From positions 43,490,650 through 43,554,649 of the forward strand of contig NC_016134.3 of assembly GCF_000005505.3 (NCBI RefSeq): a stretch of DNA of 64,000 bases. Direction: 5' to 3'. The notes beneath the pieces were generated by a model. It was not told the DNA's origin. It did no database searches and saw only the letters and a list, made by a program, of their open reading frames with translations. Below are positions 37,627 through 48,700 of this stretch, in pieces. The stretch is from Brachypodium distachyon (Eukaryota > Streptophyta > Magnoliopsida > Poales > Poaceae). Each line of letters starts with the position of its first letter. The first letter of the stretch is position 1. Both the position numbers and the translations under genes were made by a program.

Positions 37627-40175
37627 TCACTCCCACCCCATTAGCATGTTGGTGACGCCATCAACTATCTTTCTTCGCACCGCACAAGAGAGCTCATGGT
37701 CATCCTCACCCAGGTGCACTCTGTACACCTCCCACTCCCTATCATCCACCACATGCCTCCCGATCTCGGCCTACAACCATTCAATACAAGCCTCACTTGT
37801 TATATATGTTAATAATGTACAATTACGGTGACGGTTATGGAAGCTTGCATACCAAGAAGATCCGTCTGTGAAGATTCTTGAGAGCAAGGGTTATATCGTG
37901 CAACACCAGCGGCCTACCCTTCCCAGATATCTCGACCGGGTTTGCTACCAGTAGCTCCATGTCAGGACCCCGGTTCACCAACGCCACACGGAGTGGATGC
38001 AAGAGTTCCATCCTTAGGCGAGAGCACAGCGCTCTTTGTTTCTGCTGATCAAGGATTTTCTTCCCATCCGATTGCACCGCAAACAAATCCACCTCACACC
38101 TGTCCTTTCGACCGGCATAGAATCGGCTATAGGAAATCTGACAGCAAACAAGTTGCCTTACTTCATATATGTCCCTAAGAGAAAAGTACATATGTGATTC
38201 ATTTTAGGCTTCTTCTGTTATTACCTGGATGTCACAGTCCTTCAATGTCCGCATGATGTCGTATAGGAGGCCCTTATGGTCACCACACTGGATCTGAATA
38301 AGGCTGTGCACAGGACTGAGCGAGTTGTCCATCGTGACTGACAATTTGCTACTGGACCTTGAGCGGCTCAATTGCTCTTCTATGAGATCTGTGTTAAACA
38401 TCTGTTCGACCACAAGAGGCGGCAACAGTGCAGACGCTTGGAGGCAAGATGACATGTCTTCTGTGGCACACTCTATTTCACAACTCGTCACGGAGTCGCC
38501 TAGTACGCTTTGAAGTTTTTCATAAGCTTCTTCCCTTCTGTTCTTTGTATGTAGAAGGTCCCTGAAATCATTGCACGAGGTATTCGTTCATCTACTTTCA
38601 CAAAGGAATATGGAGCTCATATTTCAAATTACTAAACGTAAACCACAAAACTCTTATACTCACATGAGGAACCTTACTTAATACTCCCTCTGATCCATAA
38701 TAAGTGTCTCGGATTTTGTACTAACTTAGTACAAAGTTGTACTAAATCTGAGACACTTATTATGGATCGGAGGGTACAAACTATGCAACTGAAGATAGCA
38801 TAATAAACTATAAGTATATGACTCAACAACTTCGTTATGCCTAGGCAAGTGAGTAATACTGGAAATATTCTCATCATAATATTGCAAAGATACAACAGAA
38901 TACCATATCGCTCAGGAAAAAAAATCTGTTTAACCAGCATTTCTTTTCACTAAAGACAAAGGTGGAATAATACTTTCTTATGAGAATGACAGAAACAAGA
39001 GAATCTGGACGAGGCACCGAAAAAGGATGTATGAGGAGATAAGAAATGGACCTAGCATCAGTGATGAAGAAAAGGTCCATCACTCTCCCGTCAGGTGTGG
39101 TGGAGACCTTTACCCTCCTAATTGTGAGTTCCATCTCAGACAACACGTGTGTCACGTCTGCAAAACACAAAATTCCCAGCAAGCATGTCTGAATTAGACA
39201 TTTTTTACACAGTTACTTTCCTACTGTTTCACACTTTCACTAAAAGAAATTTCCGAAATATTGACTAAAACCTCTCTTTCAGAAGTCAGAACTAGCCATC
39301 ATAAGTTACTTACAAATGCCGAACAACATCAGCACAAATGGATTTGAAGGACATGAATACGTATGGATTAGAATATATGAATTCCTCAGCTTGCAGCCGA
39401 GTTCTCTAATGGGATAGACCGCCGATTCCTCACAACGAATTTGAGAAATGAATTCATTCAGCCAACGTAATCCTTATGGTTGGTTGTCTGATCGGAGGAG
39501 TCACATGTATAGGAGAACATTTTCTTCAGTAATATATACATTACCTAGTGCCAACATTTCTAATTACATAACAACAAAGGATCAGGTAGGGAAAATTTCG
39601 TTCCAGCAGTAACTAATTAGGGGATTCCGTAAAAATAAAAATCTAATTTGAAGCCAAGGCAAGATATGAAATGAGGTGGTGAAAGCTAGTACCATGCAAA
39701 AGGCCCATCCGGTCGTAGCAGGAGAACTTGAGCAAGAAGACCCGAGGGGCGGCGGGTTCTAGATCCTCCTGAAGGCCAGCGGCTGCAAGATAGGAGCTGT
39801 CGAGACCGCAAAGCGAGGAGACGGGGCAAAGCTCAACCAATCTCTCCTTGAGAAGGTCCCACGCCATGGTCCGCCCCCGCCTTGCCACCACCCACAGCAC
39901 GATGTAGCACCACCTCCCATCCGTGCTCATGTCTGTTTTTGAGGAAAAGAAAGAAGATTTAAGCAAGAGCAGGAAGAAGAATTACTGAATTAGGAAGCAG
40001 GTGAGCGACCGAGTGACGAACCTCCCTTGAGGACGTTGAGACCGAAGAGGAGGACGACCCGGCAGAGGTCGCAGCCGAGGCCCGTCTTGTCGGGGCAGCT
40101 GATGGTGACGACGGTGGGGTCGCCGGCGACGTCGGGGTGCCGGATTTGCACCACCTCGTCGCTGGGTATACCCAT
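37627..40175 (-). CDS. ACT-domain repeat protein, ACR9/ACR10 type
   Basis: Six exons on the minus strand (40175-40022, 39932-39693, 39157-39052, 38561-38225, 38137-37853, 37770-37627) give 421 residues. The start MGIPSDEVVQI and the first ACT domain (DPTVVTISCPDKTGLGCDLC) are typical of the ACR9/ACR10 branch. A second ACT (RVFLLKFSCYDRMGLLHDVTH) and a third (HSLIQIQCGDHKGLLYDIMR) follow, and a degenerate C-terminal one (MELLVANPVEISGKGRP). ACR proteins look like the regulatory half of bacterial GlnD and are thought to sense amino acids; no enzyme domain is present. All introns are GT-AG. Intron 3 contains a type-B MITE. Confidence 0.94.
38682..38776. mobile_element. Stowaway-like MITE (type B) in ACR intron 3
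   Basis: TACTCCCTCTGATCCATAAT and its inverted complement ATTATGGATCGGAGGGTA close an almost perfect palindrome around ACTTAGTACAAAGTTGTACT. This is the best-preserved type-B copy in the window. Confidence 0.93.
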
Positions 40176-42039
40176 CGCTCCTCCTCCTTCCTTAGCCTCC
40201 CTCTCTCCCCTTTCTCCCTCGGAGGAGGAGTTGGTGCTGCTGGCGGCTAGGGGGCAGCTGAGCTGAGCTGAGCAGAGAAGAAAGCAAATCCTCCGGAAAC
40301 TTGGGACTAGGGGAACTCGCGACTCCCTATCCCCAGTATACTCCTATGTATGGGCAGAATTGGCGGCGGTTGAGGGAGCTTGGGGAGCGCGGAAGGAGAC
40401 GAGACGAGGAATCTTGGCGAGTGGATTCCCTAGCTTTGCTTTTGCTTCTTGGCATAAAATCCCAAATCCGGATATTACTAACCCCGGCCGAATCCATGTT
40501 AAACACCGCCTGCGCCGGACGGATGCTACAAGGTCTTCCGGTCCGGTCTTGGTCTGAAGTACCAGTAGTAGTGCCTTAATTAACCTGTAAGCGGTCGGTC
40601 GGCCGGTCGGTCTTATATCAACACCATATTATTATACACACTAAATGAACATTATAAACCTTATATATATGAATAACTCACTTTCCAAGGAAAAGTCTTC
40701 TGAAAAAAAAAAAGTACACCAGCAACTGTGCTCTGCCCTTCCCTGCCGTGCATGTTTAAGAAAGTACTGGTAGTTTGACAATTCAAACTCAGAAATCCAC
40801 GTCTAACATTAGTGTCTGTCGACAATATTTTCCAACAAGCGACGTTGACACGTTATGTTTGGAGTAAATTAGTACTAGTGGTAAATATCTTCAAAGCAGT
40901 GATGGTGAGATGGGCAATGGTAACTTTTCCACCACGTGCCACACCCACACAACCACTGAATCACTGATCCCCCGCAAGTCAAGTAAAAGCAACTACTCCA
41001 TTTCCATTTGCTGCAAAATCAAATCCCACTAAAATGTATGGTTTTCAAGTTGTTTCATCATAAATTACTAGTGTCCGATCTATGCAAGTGATCTGCCACG
41101 TTGTTGAGATTTCTTCTCCCTGCCCTTTAAATGGCGTGGTAAATTCTGTTAAATTCGCTACTACTACTACAGTCTACAGGAGTATTCATAGGTAGGTACT
41201 ACTAGTAGGAAAAAATAGTCATGTTTGATAGGAGCAATTCGGTACAAATAAAGACGATTAAAGTTCAGCCGTCCGTCCGCCCATCCATCCAAGTCTTTGT
41301 CCCACACGTCGTCGTCAGCTGGATACTCACGATGGATCGAGCGATCTCAGCTCAGGCCAGCCCATGTCAATGTACTCATCCTAGTTACACATGCCGTACG
41401 TCTCAAAAGAAAATTACACATGCCGTGCTACGTCATCCCCCATGTAACAATTAATCAATTCATGTTTGCCTAGGGGAGAAACTCCGTAAATTCTGATAAG
41501 ACCAATACTCGTTCTCCGTTCGATTCAATGAATGCACTGCACACCCAGCTCAGCCAGGTTTTATGGATCAACGGACATGCATCTGTTTCTGTCCCAGCAT
41601 GGATCGGTCTCCATTAATTTGCCTTGCAAACGATACGAGGCGTAAATTTTTCTGTTGACAGAAATATGCAGCTAGCAGGGCCAGAAGAGAGTACAGAAAC
41701 AGGGTGAAGGAATGAATGAGACGGTACACACAACAAACTGAAACAGCACAACTAATTCTGTCCATCATCGTCCTGTGGTTCCAGCTTCTCTCTTCCCTGG
41801 CGAAATATAACTGGCTGGATTCAAATCTGAATCTCACCTTGCAATTGCACACTATTCACCTGGCTGGCTTCTCCCACTCCACTTATTAGCAAGCCAGGCT
41901 ATTACCATCGCTATAACTATTTTTGGAGGACAAATTGAGTACCTGCATTTTGTAACAACTGCAGAATCGTAGCTAGTAAACTCAAATTAAATGAAAATTT
42001 GGTGGATGATAACTAAGTGCCTGGAGAAGTGGAGAGCAA
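40176..42039. other. Intergenic: ACR promoter and SOSEKI 3' flank
   Basis: The first 150 bases are pyrimidine-rich leader of the ACR gene. The rest is AT-rich and without a supported gene, MITE or repeat longer than a few dozen bases. Confidence 0.5.
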
Positions 42040-43923
42040 TTAGTGGATGGCAACCTGAGCTCCTGAAGCAAACCTGCAGTAGTTCAGTGTCAGTTAGACA
42101 TCCTCAAATGTGAAAAGAGTGATGCTGCTAATATGTTTTATAGCACTTGCCTGTCTTCGATCTTGACCGCTTTCTCCTTCTCGTCCTGGAATGACACTAC
42201 CCTTGAAGAGTGTACCTTTCCAGATGACAGATCACTCATCCTTTTGCTCGTGCTTCTGGACAAGTTAACCGAATCCCCTTTTGAGGATGCTTCTTCACAA
42301 ATTCTGCAATGTGCTGTATGCTTCAGGATCTATATGCGACTCAAGTGCAGGGAAAAATTGCTATGAATACGCAGAATTGTACAGATAGATGATGCCCAAG
42401 GCGATTGACATACATACCCATCCTGATGATTCAGAGCCGAAGTGGAGCGTTTTAGCTTGCCTGAACCACTGTCATACAGGCTACAATTGGAATTTTCTGT
42501 TTCTGAAACTATGACAGTGGATGCACTAGTAGTTCCAGGCTTCAGTGCACCAAGAGGGAACAGCTCTGGAGACGACGGGGACTCAAGCGGCGTGAGCGGC
42601 TTATACGAGGTTAAGTCAAAGCTAGGGTGGTTCGGTCCGCAGGCCATGAGACGCATGAGCAAGTTGGCTGGCTTCAGCTTGCCGCTGATGGAGCTGCTAG
42701 TAGTTTTTTCATTGTCCTCCAGTACAACCCTCCTCCTGCCGGCTGCTTCAGCCATTATCAACGACTGCAAGGTCCCACTCCTCCTACGATGGTAACCTGC
42801 TGCAGGTGGATGCTTGGAATGGGACTCGCCAACAATTTCTGGCCTTTCCGGGGGAACTCTTGCTGCGCGTTGTCCCTGTTGCAGCTTCACATCATCGCTT
42901 CTAGTCTGTGTGCCTGCATCATGCAGTGCTGCAGGACTGTTAAGGCTAGGTGAGCTTGTGCCCGAGGAAGGCATACTTGTCTTTGGGGATGAGCTGCCTG
43001 AGGAGCCTGGATGCGGAGTTCTGCACTGCTCGCCATCCTCAATGGTGGAAGCAGTTGGTGATGACAGTAATGCTGGCTGGGGAGGTGGCGGTCGCACTGC
43101 CTCTTTGATGACTGAAACAGCAGGATCAGTAGTAGGAGATGGAGACGTTGAAGTCCACCCTTGATTTGATCCAGGAGAACGAGGAGACTGTCGTTGTCGA
43201 GTTGGCATGTGGAGATGAACCCTTGCATTGCTCGGACTACTATTCTGCTGATGATCTGAAGCAGTTTCTGATTGAGTGGCAGTTTCAGGAACAAATTACA
43301 GCTGCTCATGGTTCGTGGAATTAATACCTGGCAGTGGTAGTAGTGGCTTTGAGTGGTCGAGTTGAAGCTCGGAACCCTTGAGGACGTACTCATTGCCTTG
43401 TGCGGGCTGCAGAAGATCATCCACAGAAAGATCGTGCCACACGAATCCATTCTTGTAGCGCCTGCATCGCATTGTGGTGTCGTAAATACAATGTTGGATA
43501 AAAGATGGATCTTCAGAGGGCAATTCGATCAATGTGTATGCACGTGCCTTTTGCAGGACCAGGAATACTTGGCTGCCATGCCATTCCCTCTCAGGGCGTC
43601 CAGTCGGCTAATCACATCTAAATAAATGGCAATTATGGTAAGTCATCCTACCACAATCACTAGCAATACCGATCAAGCACCAGTTGCAACTAACCTCGCA
43701 GGTAGAGGCCTTGTGGGGAGGCAAGGGGCACCTCCATGAAGTGTGGGTGCTCCAGATGGTGGTTGCGGCACAGGTAGTACACCACCGCCGCCCTCTTCCC
43801 TAGCTCGTGCCTCTTGTTTGGCGGCGGCTCCGGCTGCACCCTGACAGGCTTGGTACGCAACCCGGCTGGGCTTGCACGCCGCCTTGCCCTCCCCTCCATT
43901 GCATTTCGAGGCTCCTCCGACAT
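42040..43923 (-). CDS. SOSEKI (DUF966) cell-polarity protein
   Basis: Six exons on the minus strand (43923-43695, 43617-43548, 43461-43328, 43267-42418, 42303-42151, 42073-42040) give 489 residues. The DIX-like domain is at about 47-135: [34 protein letters not shown], then [17 protein letters not shown] and [20 protein letters not shown] proteins polymerise through this domain and mark cell corners or edges in plants. The middle is Ser/Pro-rich. Conserved short motifs follow: [32 protein letters not shown] and the C-terminal FASGAQVAI. Two introns (43462-43547 and 42074-42150) use GC instead of GT at the 5' splice site, because only AG|GC keeps the conserved KRRYKNG and EDRFASG frames. Intron 3 is only 60 bp. 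An upstream-of-ATG region to about 44500 may be 5' UTR. Confidence 0.9.
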
Positions 43924-45380
43924 ATATGTAGGTGTACAATCTGATCAAGTTACACTGCAGTAATATCAGAAATACAAGAGATAGAGATCAAGCAAGCAAT
44001 GAACAAGACAAGGCAGGTCAGCAACAAGGAGGAGGTGGCAATGGCATGAGGTGAATTAGTGTTGGTTCCACAAACAAGAAATGGCAGGAGAAATGGCTCA
44101 TACCTGCTGCTTTCACCTTGGATTATCAGGGCTAGAGCTGGAGATGGATTATCAGGTATTGTTGTGCTTCGTCTTCCCTTTGGGTTCAGCAGAAAGCGGC
44201 CCTTTTGTACAGGGTGTAGCGCACGGCCTGGGGTAGGAGGAGTGTTGGGTAAGACATACGGGAAAGATTTGTCGTTGCTGCCCACATGGGGCACATGTAG
44301 CATGGGCAGAGTACAGTTAGACTTGTTCTGCTGGGTGTACGTGAAGGTGAGTGAGATTTGGTTGGTTTTACTTTTACTCCATGCAATGCAATACAGGGCA
44401 GCCACCTTTGTTCTTTCCTGAGCTTGCTTTGCCTTTGCATCTCCATCTCCCAGCTTTTTCCACATACCGATGCATGCAGTGCTGTGCAGCCTAGTGGAGG
44501 GTCTCTTGACTCTCGCCTCATTGATTCCCCCTGATCTGGAGTAAGTAAAGTTGTAACTCCTTTGCTACTAAGAATACTAAAGTTAAGTTTAAATTTTCAA
44601 GGAGGAGAGATATTTGGATGCACATAGTAGAAAATGTATCATACAGGGGATTAGTGCAATTCCTTAACAGAACTGAGCGGAGCATATATATAATGCATTT
44701 CAATCAGTAGATGTTCCAAAATGAATCAAATACTAACAAAACTTAGCTCATAACATTGAACTAGTGCCGTTTCTTCTTAATAGCACTGAGCAGCAAGCAA
44801 AGTGAACAAACTAATCAACAGTGTGTCTTACAAGGAACATTGATCTTCAAACTGTGGCAAGTATTCATCAGGAGCACTAACCATCATGGTGATTTCACTA
44901 GGTTCATTTCTTCGGATGTGTCAGTTCAGAAGTAATAGATATTAGCAGAACAAGCCTCGCCATTATCTGGAATAATGAGCAACTCATAGAAAGGTACTAC
45001 TGATCTCCAAAGGCCCATAGTAATCAAAAGCAAAACTGTTAACTGTCAATTTCTCCCTTTCTCCCTGGTCATTGCGTACTTGCAAGGATATCAGGCGCTC
45101 ACGTGTCTGGTAGCTATGAGCAAGTTAGTTGAGAATTTATCTGTATATCATGATGATCTGCAAAGAGCAGTCCAGTGACTTTCTGAGTTTGGTATAGCCC
45201 CTTTAAGGATTCCTAAGAAGGGCAGATTATCTCAATTTACTATTTGGCTGAATGGAATGTCAACTAAGCAGAACTTTTAATCAACTTAATGCCTATCTAT
45301 TCTAATATCAAGTAACAATGTCCTTGAAGCTATTTATTTCCTTCTATTGTGAAACCTTCACTTGCGGAAGATTTCAAGTA

Positions 45381-45506
45381 CTCCCTCCGTCCCGAATTAA
45401 CTGACATGGATTTGTATAGATTCTTATACAAATCCACATATTAACTGACGTGGATTTGTATAGATTCTTATGCAAATCCACGTCAGTTAATTCGGGACGG
45501 AGGGAG
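45381..45506. mobile_element. Stowaway MITE (type C) with an internal duplication
   Basis: Flanked by TA on both sides. Ends CTCCCTCCGTCCCGAATTAA and TTAATTCGGGACGGAGGGAG are perfect inverted complements. Inside, the block TTAACTGACRTGGATTTGTA-TAGATTCTTAT-CAAATCCAC occurs twice in direct order, so one arm has been duplicated. Confidence 0.95.
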
Positions 45507-45975
45507 TACTAAAAGTAGCAGGCTTGAACCTGAGCTACATCAATATGTTTATTTTGTCATAAAAGAAGTTTAAAAAGGTATCTTTATCAGGCATTTAGCA
45601 AAAGCCCTACAGCAAATATGGCATATGCATTTTAGCTAGGAACAAGCATTGTTTATCTCAAAACATTAAAGCATGACACCTAGGACATATGCTAAGTCAG
45701 TCTACTTCATCTAGGAGATAGCACACAGTGAAAAACGAAAGCAAAATAAGCTGGTTATAATGTAAACTATGATTGCTGGAAGGCAGCATTTTGTCACAAC
45801 TAGCAAGAAAGTGCTCCTGAAGAGATCCATTATCCATATCATGTTGCATATACTGAAAAATAGGGCTCACAATTGTAATTATGTGCATCACTTAAATATA
45901 GATGGCCAGAACACCACTGTAGATCATAAAGCTATAAATCAGGGAGCACTCGTTGCTATCATATGTTGAAATGTA

Positions 45976-46057
45976 CTCCCTCCGTTCCTAAATACTTGTC
46001 GTGGTTTTAGTGCAAATTTACACTAAAACCACGACAAGTATTTCGGAACGGAGGGAG
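45976..46057. mobile_element. Stowaway MITE (type D), near-perfect palindrome
   Basis: 82 bp between TA dinucleotides. CTCCCTCCGTTCCTAAATAC at the left pairs with GTATTTCGGAACGGAGGGAG at the right, and the inside TTGTCGTGGTTTTAGTG pairs with CACTAAAACCACGACAA. The loop is only a few bases. Confidence 0.95.
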
Positions 46058-46349
46058 TATTGCAGAAACGCGAAGCTATCAAGTGAACTAAATAGCCAAA
46101 AGGATATCATAACGTGAAATAGCAGAATATTCCTTACAGGAAAAGAGCAGTGAGTAGTGCTAAGAAACTAATCTATTGAACAGAACTAGTACCCTTAGGA
46201 GCATCAAGCTATACATTGAGGGTTACCAAAATTTCCTCAAAAGTGATACTGACTGAATCATCCATAGGTGAACCTGACAACAAAATTCAGACACGATCTA
46301 TACAAGACTCACTTGAGAAAAGCACCAACACCTTATGCCAGAGAAGAAA

Positions 46350-47768
46350 TTAGCGGAGCACCTCAACCCTCTTCTTCCCCTTGAGGAAGACCTCCCTGTC
46401 AACCAGCTCGCGCATGTACCCATCAAACTCCACAGGAACTCCACGATTGAGCCTCTTCATCTCCAAGAACCACTTGCTGTCCCTCGCCCAGAGCCCCTCA
46501 AATTCATTCAGGTAATGCAAGTTGTTGTACTTTGCCTTAAGCACCTCCACCAAACCCTTATTGATCCCCTCTCCCGCAACATACACCTGCCGCGTTGCAT
46601 CAACACCCTCCTCGATCTTCTGTCTGAGATCCTCACCACTGCCAGCAACATGGACCGAATCGAAGTCTTCTTGCATACTTGCGATGATAGCATCGACAAT
46701 GCTCATCAAACTTGGCGCCCAGCGTATTGCCTGGTGTGGCGGCGCTAGCACATGCTCTGCTTCACCATCACACACATGGTACCAGTAATTCCCTGGCTCA
46801 ACGTCCCCAAATTTCCTGATGATCAGAGTGTCCTTAGCCTTGGAGAACTTGGTGGAGACAACCCTGGTGTCCTCAATGAGGCGGAGCCCAAGCTGGCCTT
46901 GCGCTCCCCACCTGTCCCAATCTGCCCAGAACTGCCTTTCCTCAACGATTCCGACCACGGACTGGAGGTGCTCAATGTCGACATAGAAGCCAAGGTGCTT
47001 GCCTTCCTCGGGCATGCCCGCCGTGTAGGAGGAGGCGAGGCAGAGGCTGAGGTCGAGGACGAGCGTGCGGTTGAGGTATCGGGCCTCGGCGAGGGCGCAG
47101 AGGAGGCTGCGCATGTAATGAGGCATGGGCTTGCAGCGGTCGCCGCCGCCGAGGTAGGAGAGGTAGGAGCCAGCGGCGAACTCGGAGCGGGAGAGCGGCG
47201 GCGGCGGCGGAGCCGCGGTGGCGTTGGTGGCGCCGCGGCGAGGCTTGCGGGCGTTGGGTCCAGAATGGTACTCCCCGATGGACGTGACGGAGTAGGCGCA
47301 GGTGCGGGGGTCCCGCGCGACGGCGAAGCGGCGGTAGTCCTTGGTGGTGGCGGTGGGGGCGGCGGAGGCGGAGGCGGAGGAGTTGGAGCGGGCGCGCCAG
47401 GCCATGTCGCAGGAGGAGGAGGGCGGGTCGCCGGGGACGGGGCGGCCGAAGCGCGCGAAATGGACGGCGGGGAAGGCGTCGATGGCGCGGCGCATCATGA
47501 GGTGGAAGAGCCTCGGGTCGGCGCAGTCGAGCGGGGAGGAGAGGTCGCAGGACGAGGAGGCGTCCAGCTCCTGCTCCTGCAGCTGCTCCGGGTCCGGGGC
47601 CTGCTCGTGGTAGGATGTGGGCGTGGATGCGAGGGGAGCGGTGTCGGGGAAGAGCGGGAGGCGGAGGAGGGTGAGGAGGAGGAAGGTGATGAGGATGACG
47701 GCCGCGACGGCGTGGGCGGAGGAGGAGAGGAGGGGGCCGCGCCCAAGGAGTGGCCGGCTCGGGTCCAT
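46350..47768 (-). CDS. Plant O-fucosyltransferase-like type II membrane protein
   Basis: An intronless frame of 472 residues. A short cytosolic N terminus is followed by one membrane span at about 17-42 (SAHAVAAVILITFLLLTLL), then a lumenal domain, the layout of a Golgi type II protein. Recognisable blocks are GGDRCKPMPHYMRSLLCALA, EARYLNRTLVLDLSLCL, KHLGFYVDIEHL, and, near the C terminus, VYVAGEGINKGLVEVLKAKY and LHYLNEFEGLWARDSKWFL. These match the plant group annotated as O-fucosyltransferase family or calcium-ion-binding proteins of unknown acceptor. Arabidopsis relatives are At2g04280 and At4g12700. The first exonic 600 bases are extremely GC-rich, which creates long antisense frames that I reject. 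Confidence 0.88.
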   Translation of the reverse strand: MDPSRPLLGRGPLLSSSAHAVAAVILITFLLLTLLRLPLFPDTAPLASTPTSYHEQAPDPEQLQEQELDASSSCDLSSPLDCADPRLFHLMMRRAIDAFPAVHFARFGRPVPGDPPSSSCDMAWRARSNSSASASAAPTATTKDYRRFAVARDPRTCAYSVTSIGEYHSGPNARKPRRGATNATAAPPPPPLSRSEFAAGSYLSYLGGGDRCKPMPHYMRSLLCALAEARYLNRTLVLDLSLCLASSYTAGMPEEGKHLGFYVDIEHLQSVVGIVEERQFWADWDRWGAQGQLGLRLIEDTRVVSTKFSKAKDTLIIRKFGDVEPGNYWYHVCDGEAEHVLAPPHQAIRWAPSLMSIVDAIIASMQEDFDSVHVAGSGEDLRQKIEEGVDATRQVYVAGEGINKGLVEVLKAKYNNLHYLNEFEGLWARDSKWFLEMKRLNRGVPVEFDGYMRELVDREVFLKGKKRVEVLR

Positions 47769-48700
47769 GGCGGCACCACCCTCGACGACGACGGCGACGA
47801 GATCCGGTGGGTCTGTACAATCTAACTGTACCAGACAATAGACGCACTACGCGAAATGACGCCTTCTGCTTGAGATAGCGTATGGAGGTTGCGCTTTAGT
47901 TCAGGTGGGCGGTGGGCGGTGGCCATCGTTTGTCAGGGACCCATCGGCCGCTCAAAAAAATAATTATTCGGAAAAGCTAAACAGCGTGCGGCGTTTAGAT
48001 TATTCCATCTCTGAGCTATTCATATCTTTTGGTGCGTGTGTGATGGTACAATTTTGTGTTGTATGCTGCGTGTGTGATGGCACAAAAATTATTTTGCTGT
48101 AAATGTGCACGCTCAATGAACAAATCCTTGGTGCGGCACCGAAAGTCCGAAAGGAACTTCCAACCGAGCTTAGAGGCGTTGAGCTGCAGTTGCAGTGTAT
48201 TTTCTTCTTCAAAACTGTTATGGTCTGAGCTAACTCAAGTATCATAGATTTATTTTAGCTACGGAGTAGTAACTACTGGGTAACCAGGAGAATGATCACA
48301 TAAATATGTGCAGGATGCACTGTTGTCGAGCGTGTGGATTCAGCATAGTATAGGCACCAAAAATGGAAATAAAAAAAAATGAACCATCGAGTAATCCTTT
48401 GTATCTTCCGACCAGGTCGGGCAGCAAATCATTACGACGGAACGGAGCACCCAAAACTGGAACGAGGTCCCTTGGTTGCCACATTACGGCTCGTGTCATC
48501 ATCATCACTTGAACGCATCAAAGCAACGATGCAGACTAGATTAGACAAGTTATGAATTCATTTATCTATCTATCTCTGCTTCCATGTTATCCATCCACGG
48601 TTGCTTGGGCATCACAACTACAGTAGTAGCTAGGATATATACCGGGTAATGATAAGAGGCCAAAGAAAGAAGCAAATCAAAAGCCAAGGCGTGAGAGAGC
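47769..48700. other. Divergent intergenic region between O-fucosyltransferase-like and pectinesterase genes
   Basis: The two genes are transcribed away from each other, so this 930-bp stretch holds both promoters. No clear TATA box at a convincing distance and no repeat was found. Confidence 0.5.

Larger units (their letters stand above)
43924..46349. other. Intergenic: SOSEKI promoter, two MITEs, O-fucosyltransferase 3' flank
   Basis: Open frames between 43950 and 44521 on both strands show no family resemblance and are probably promoter or 5' UTR of the SOSEKI gene. The AT-rich middle carries MITEs at 45381-45506 and 45976-46057. Confidence 0.5.

Noticed and set aside
45976..46057. MicroRNA gene
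   Set aside because: The hairpin has TA borders and the CTCCCTCCGT ends of a Stowaway MITE, which explains it fully.
46752..47825. 357-residue plus-strand frame
   Set aside because: It is the antisense shadow of the O-fucosyltransferase-like gene; the Gly/Glu/Val-rich translation comes from GC-rich codons.
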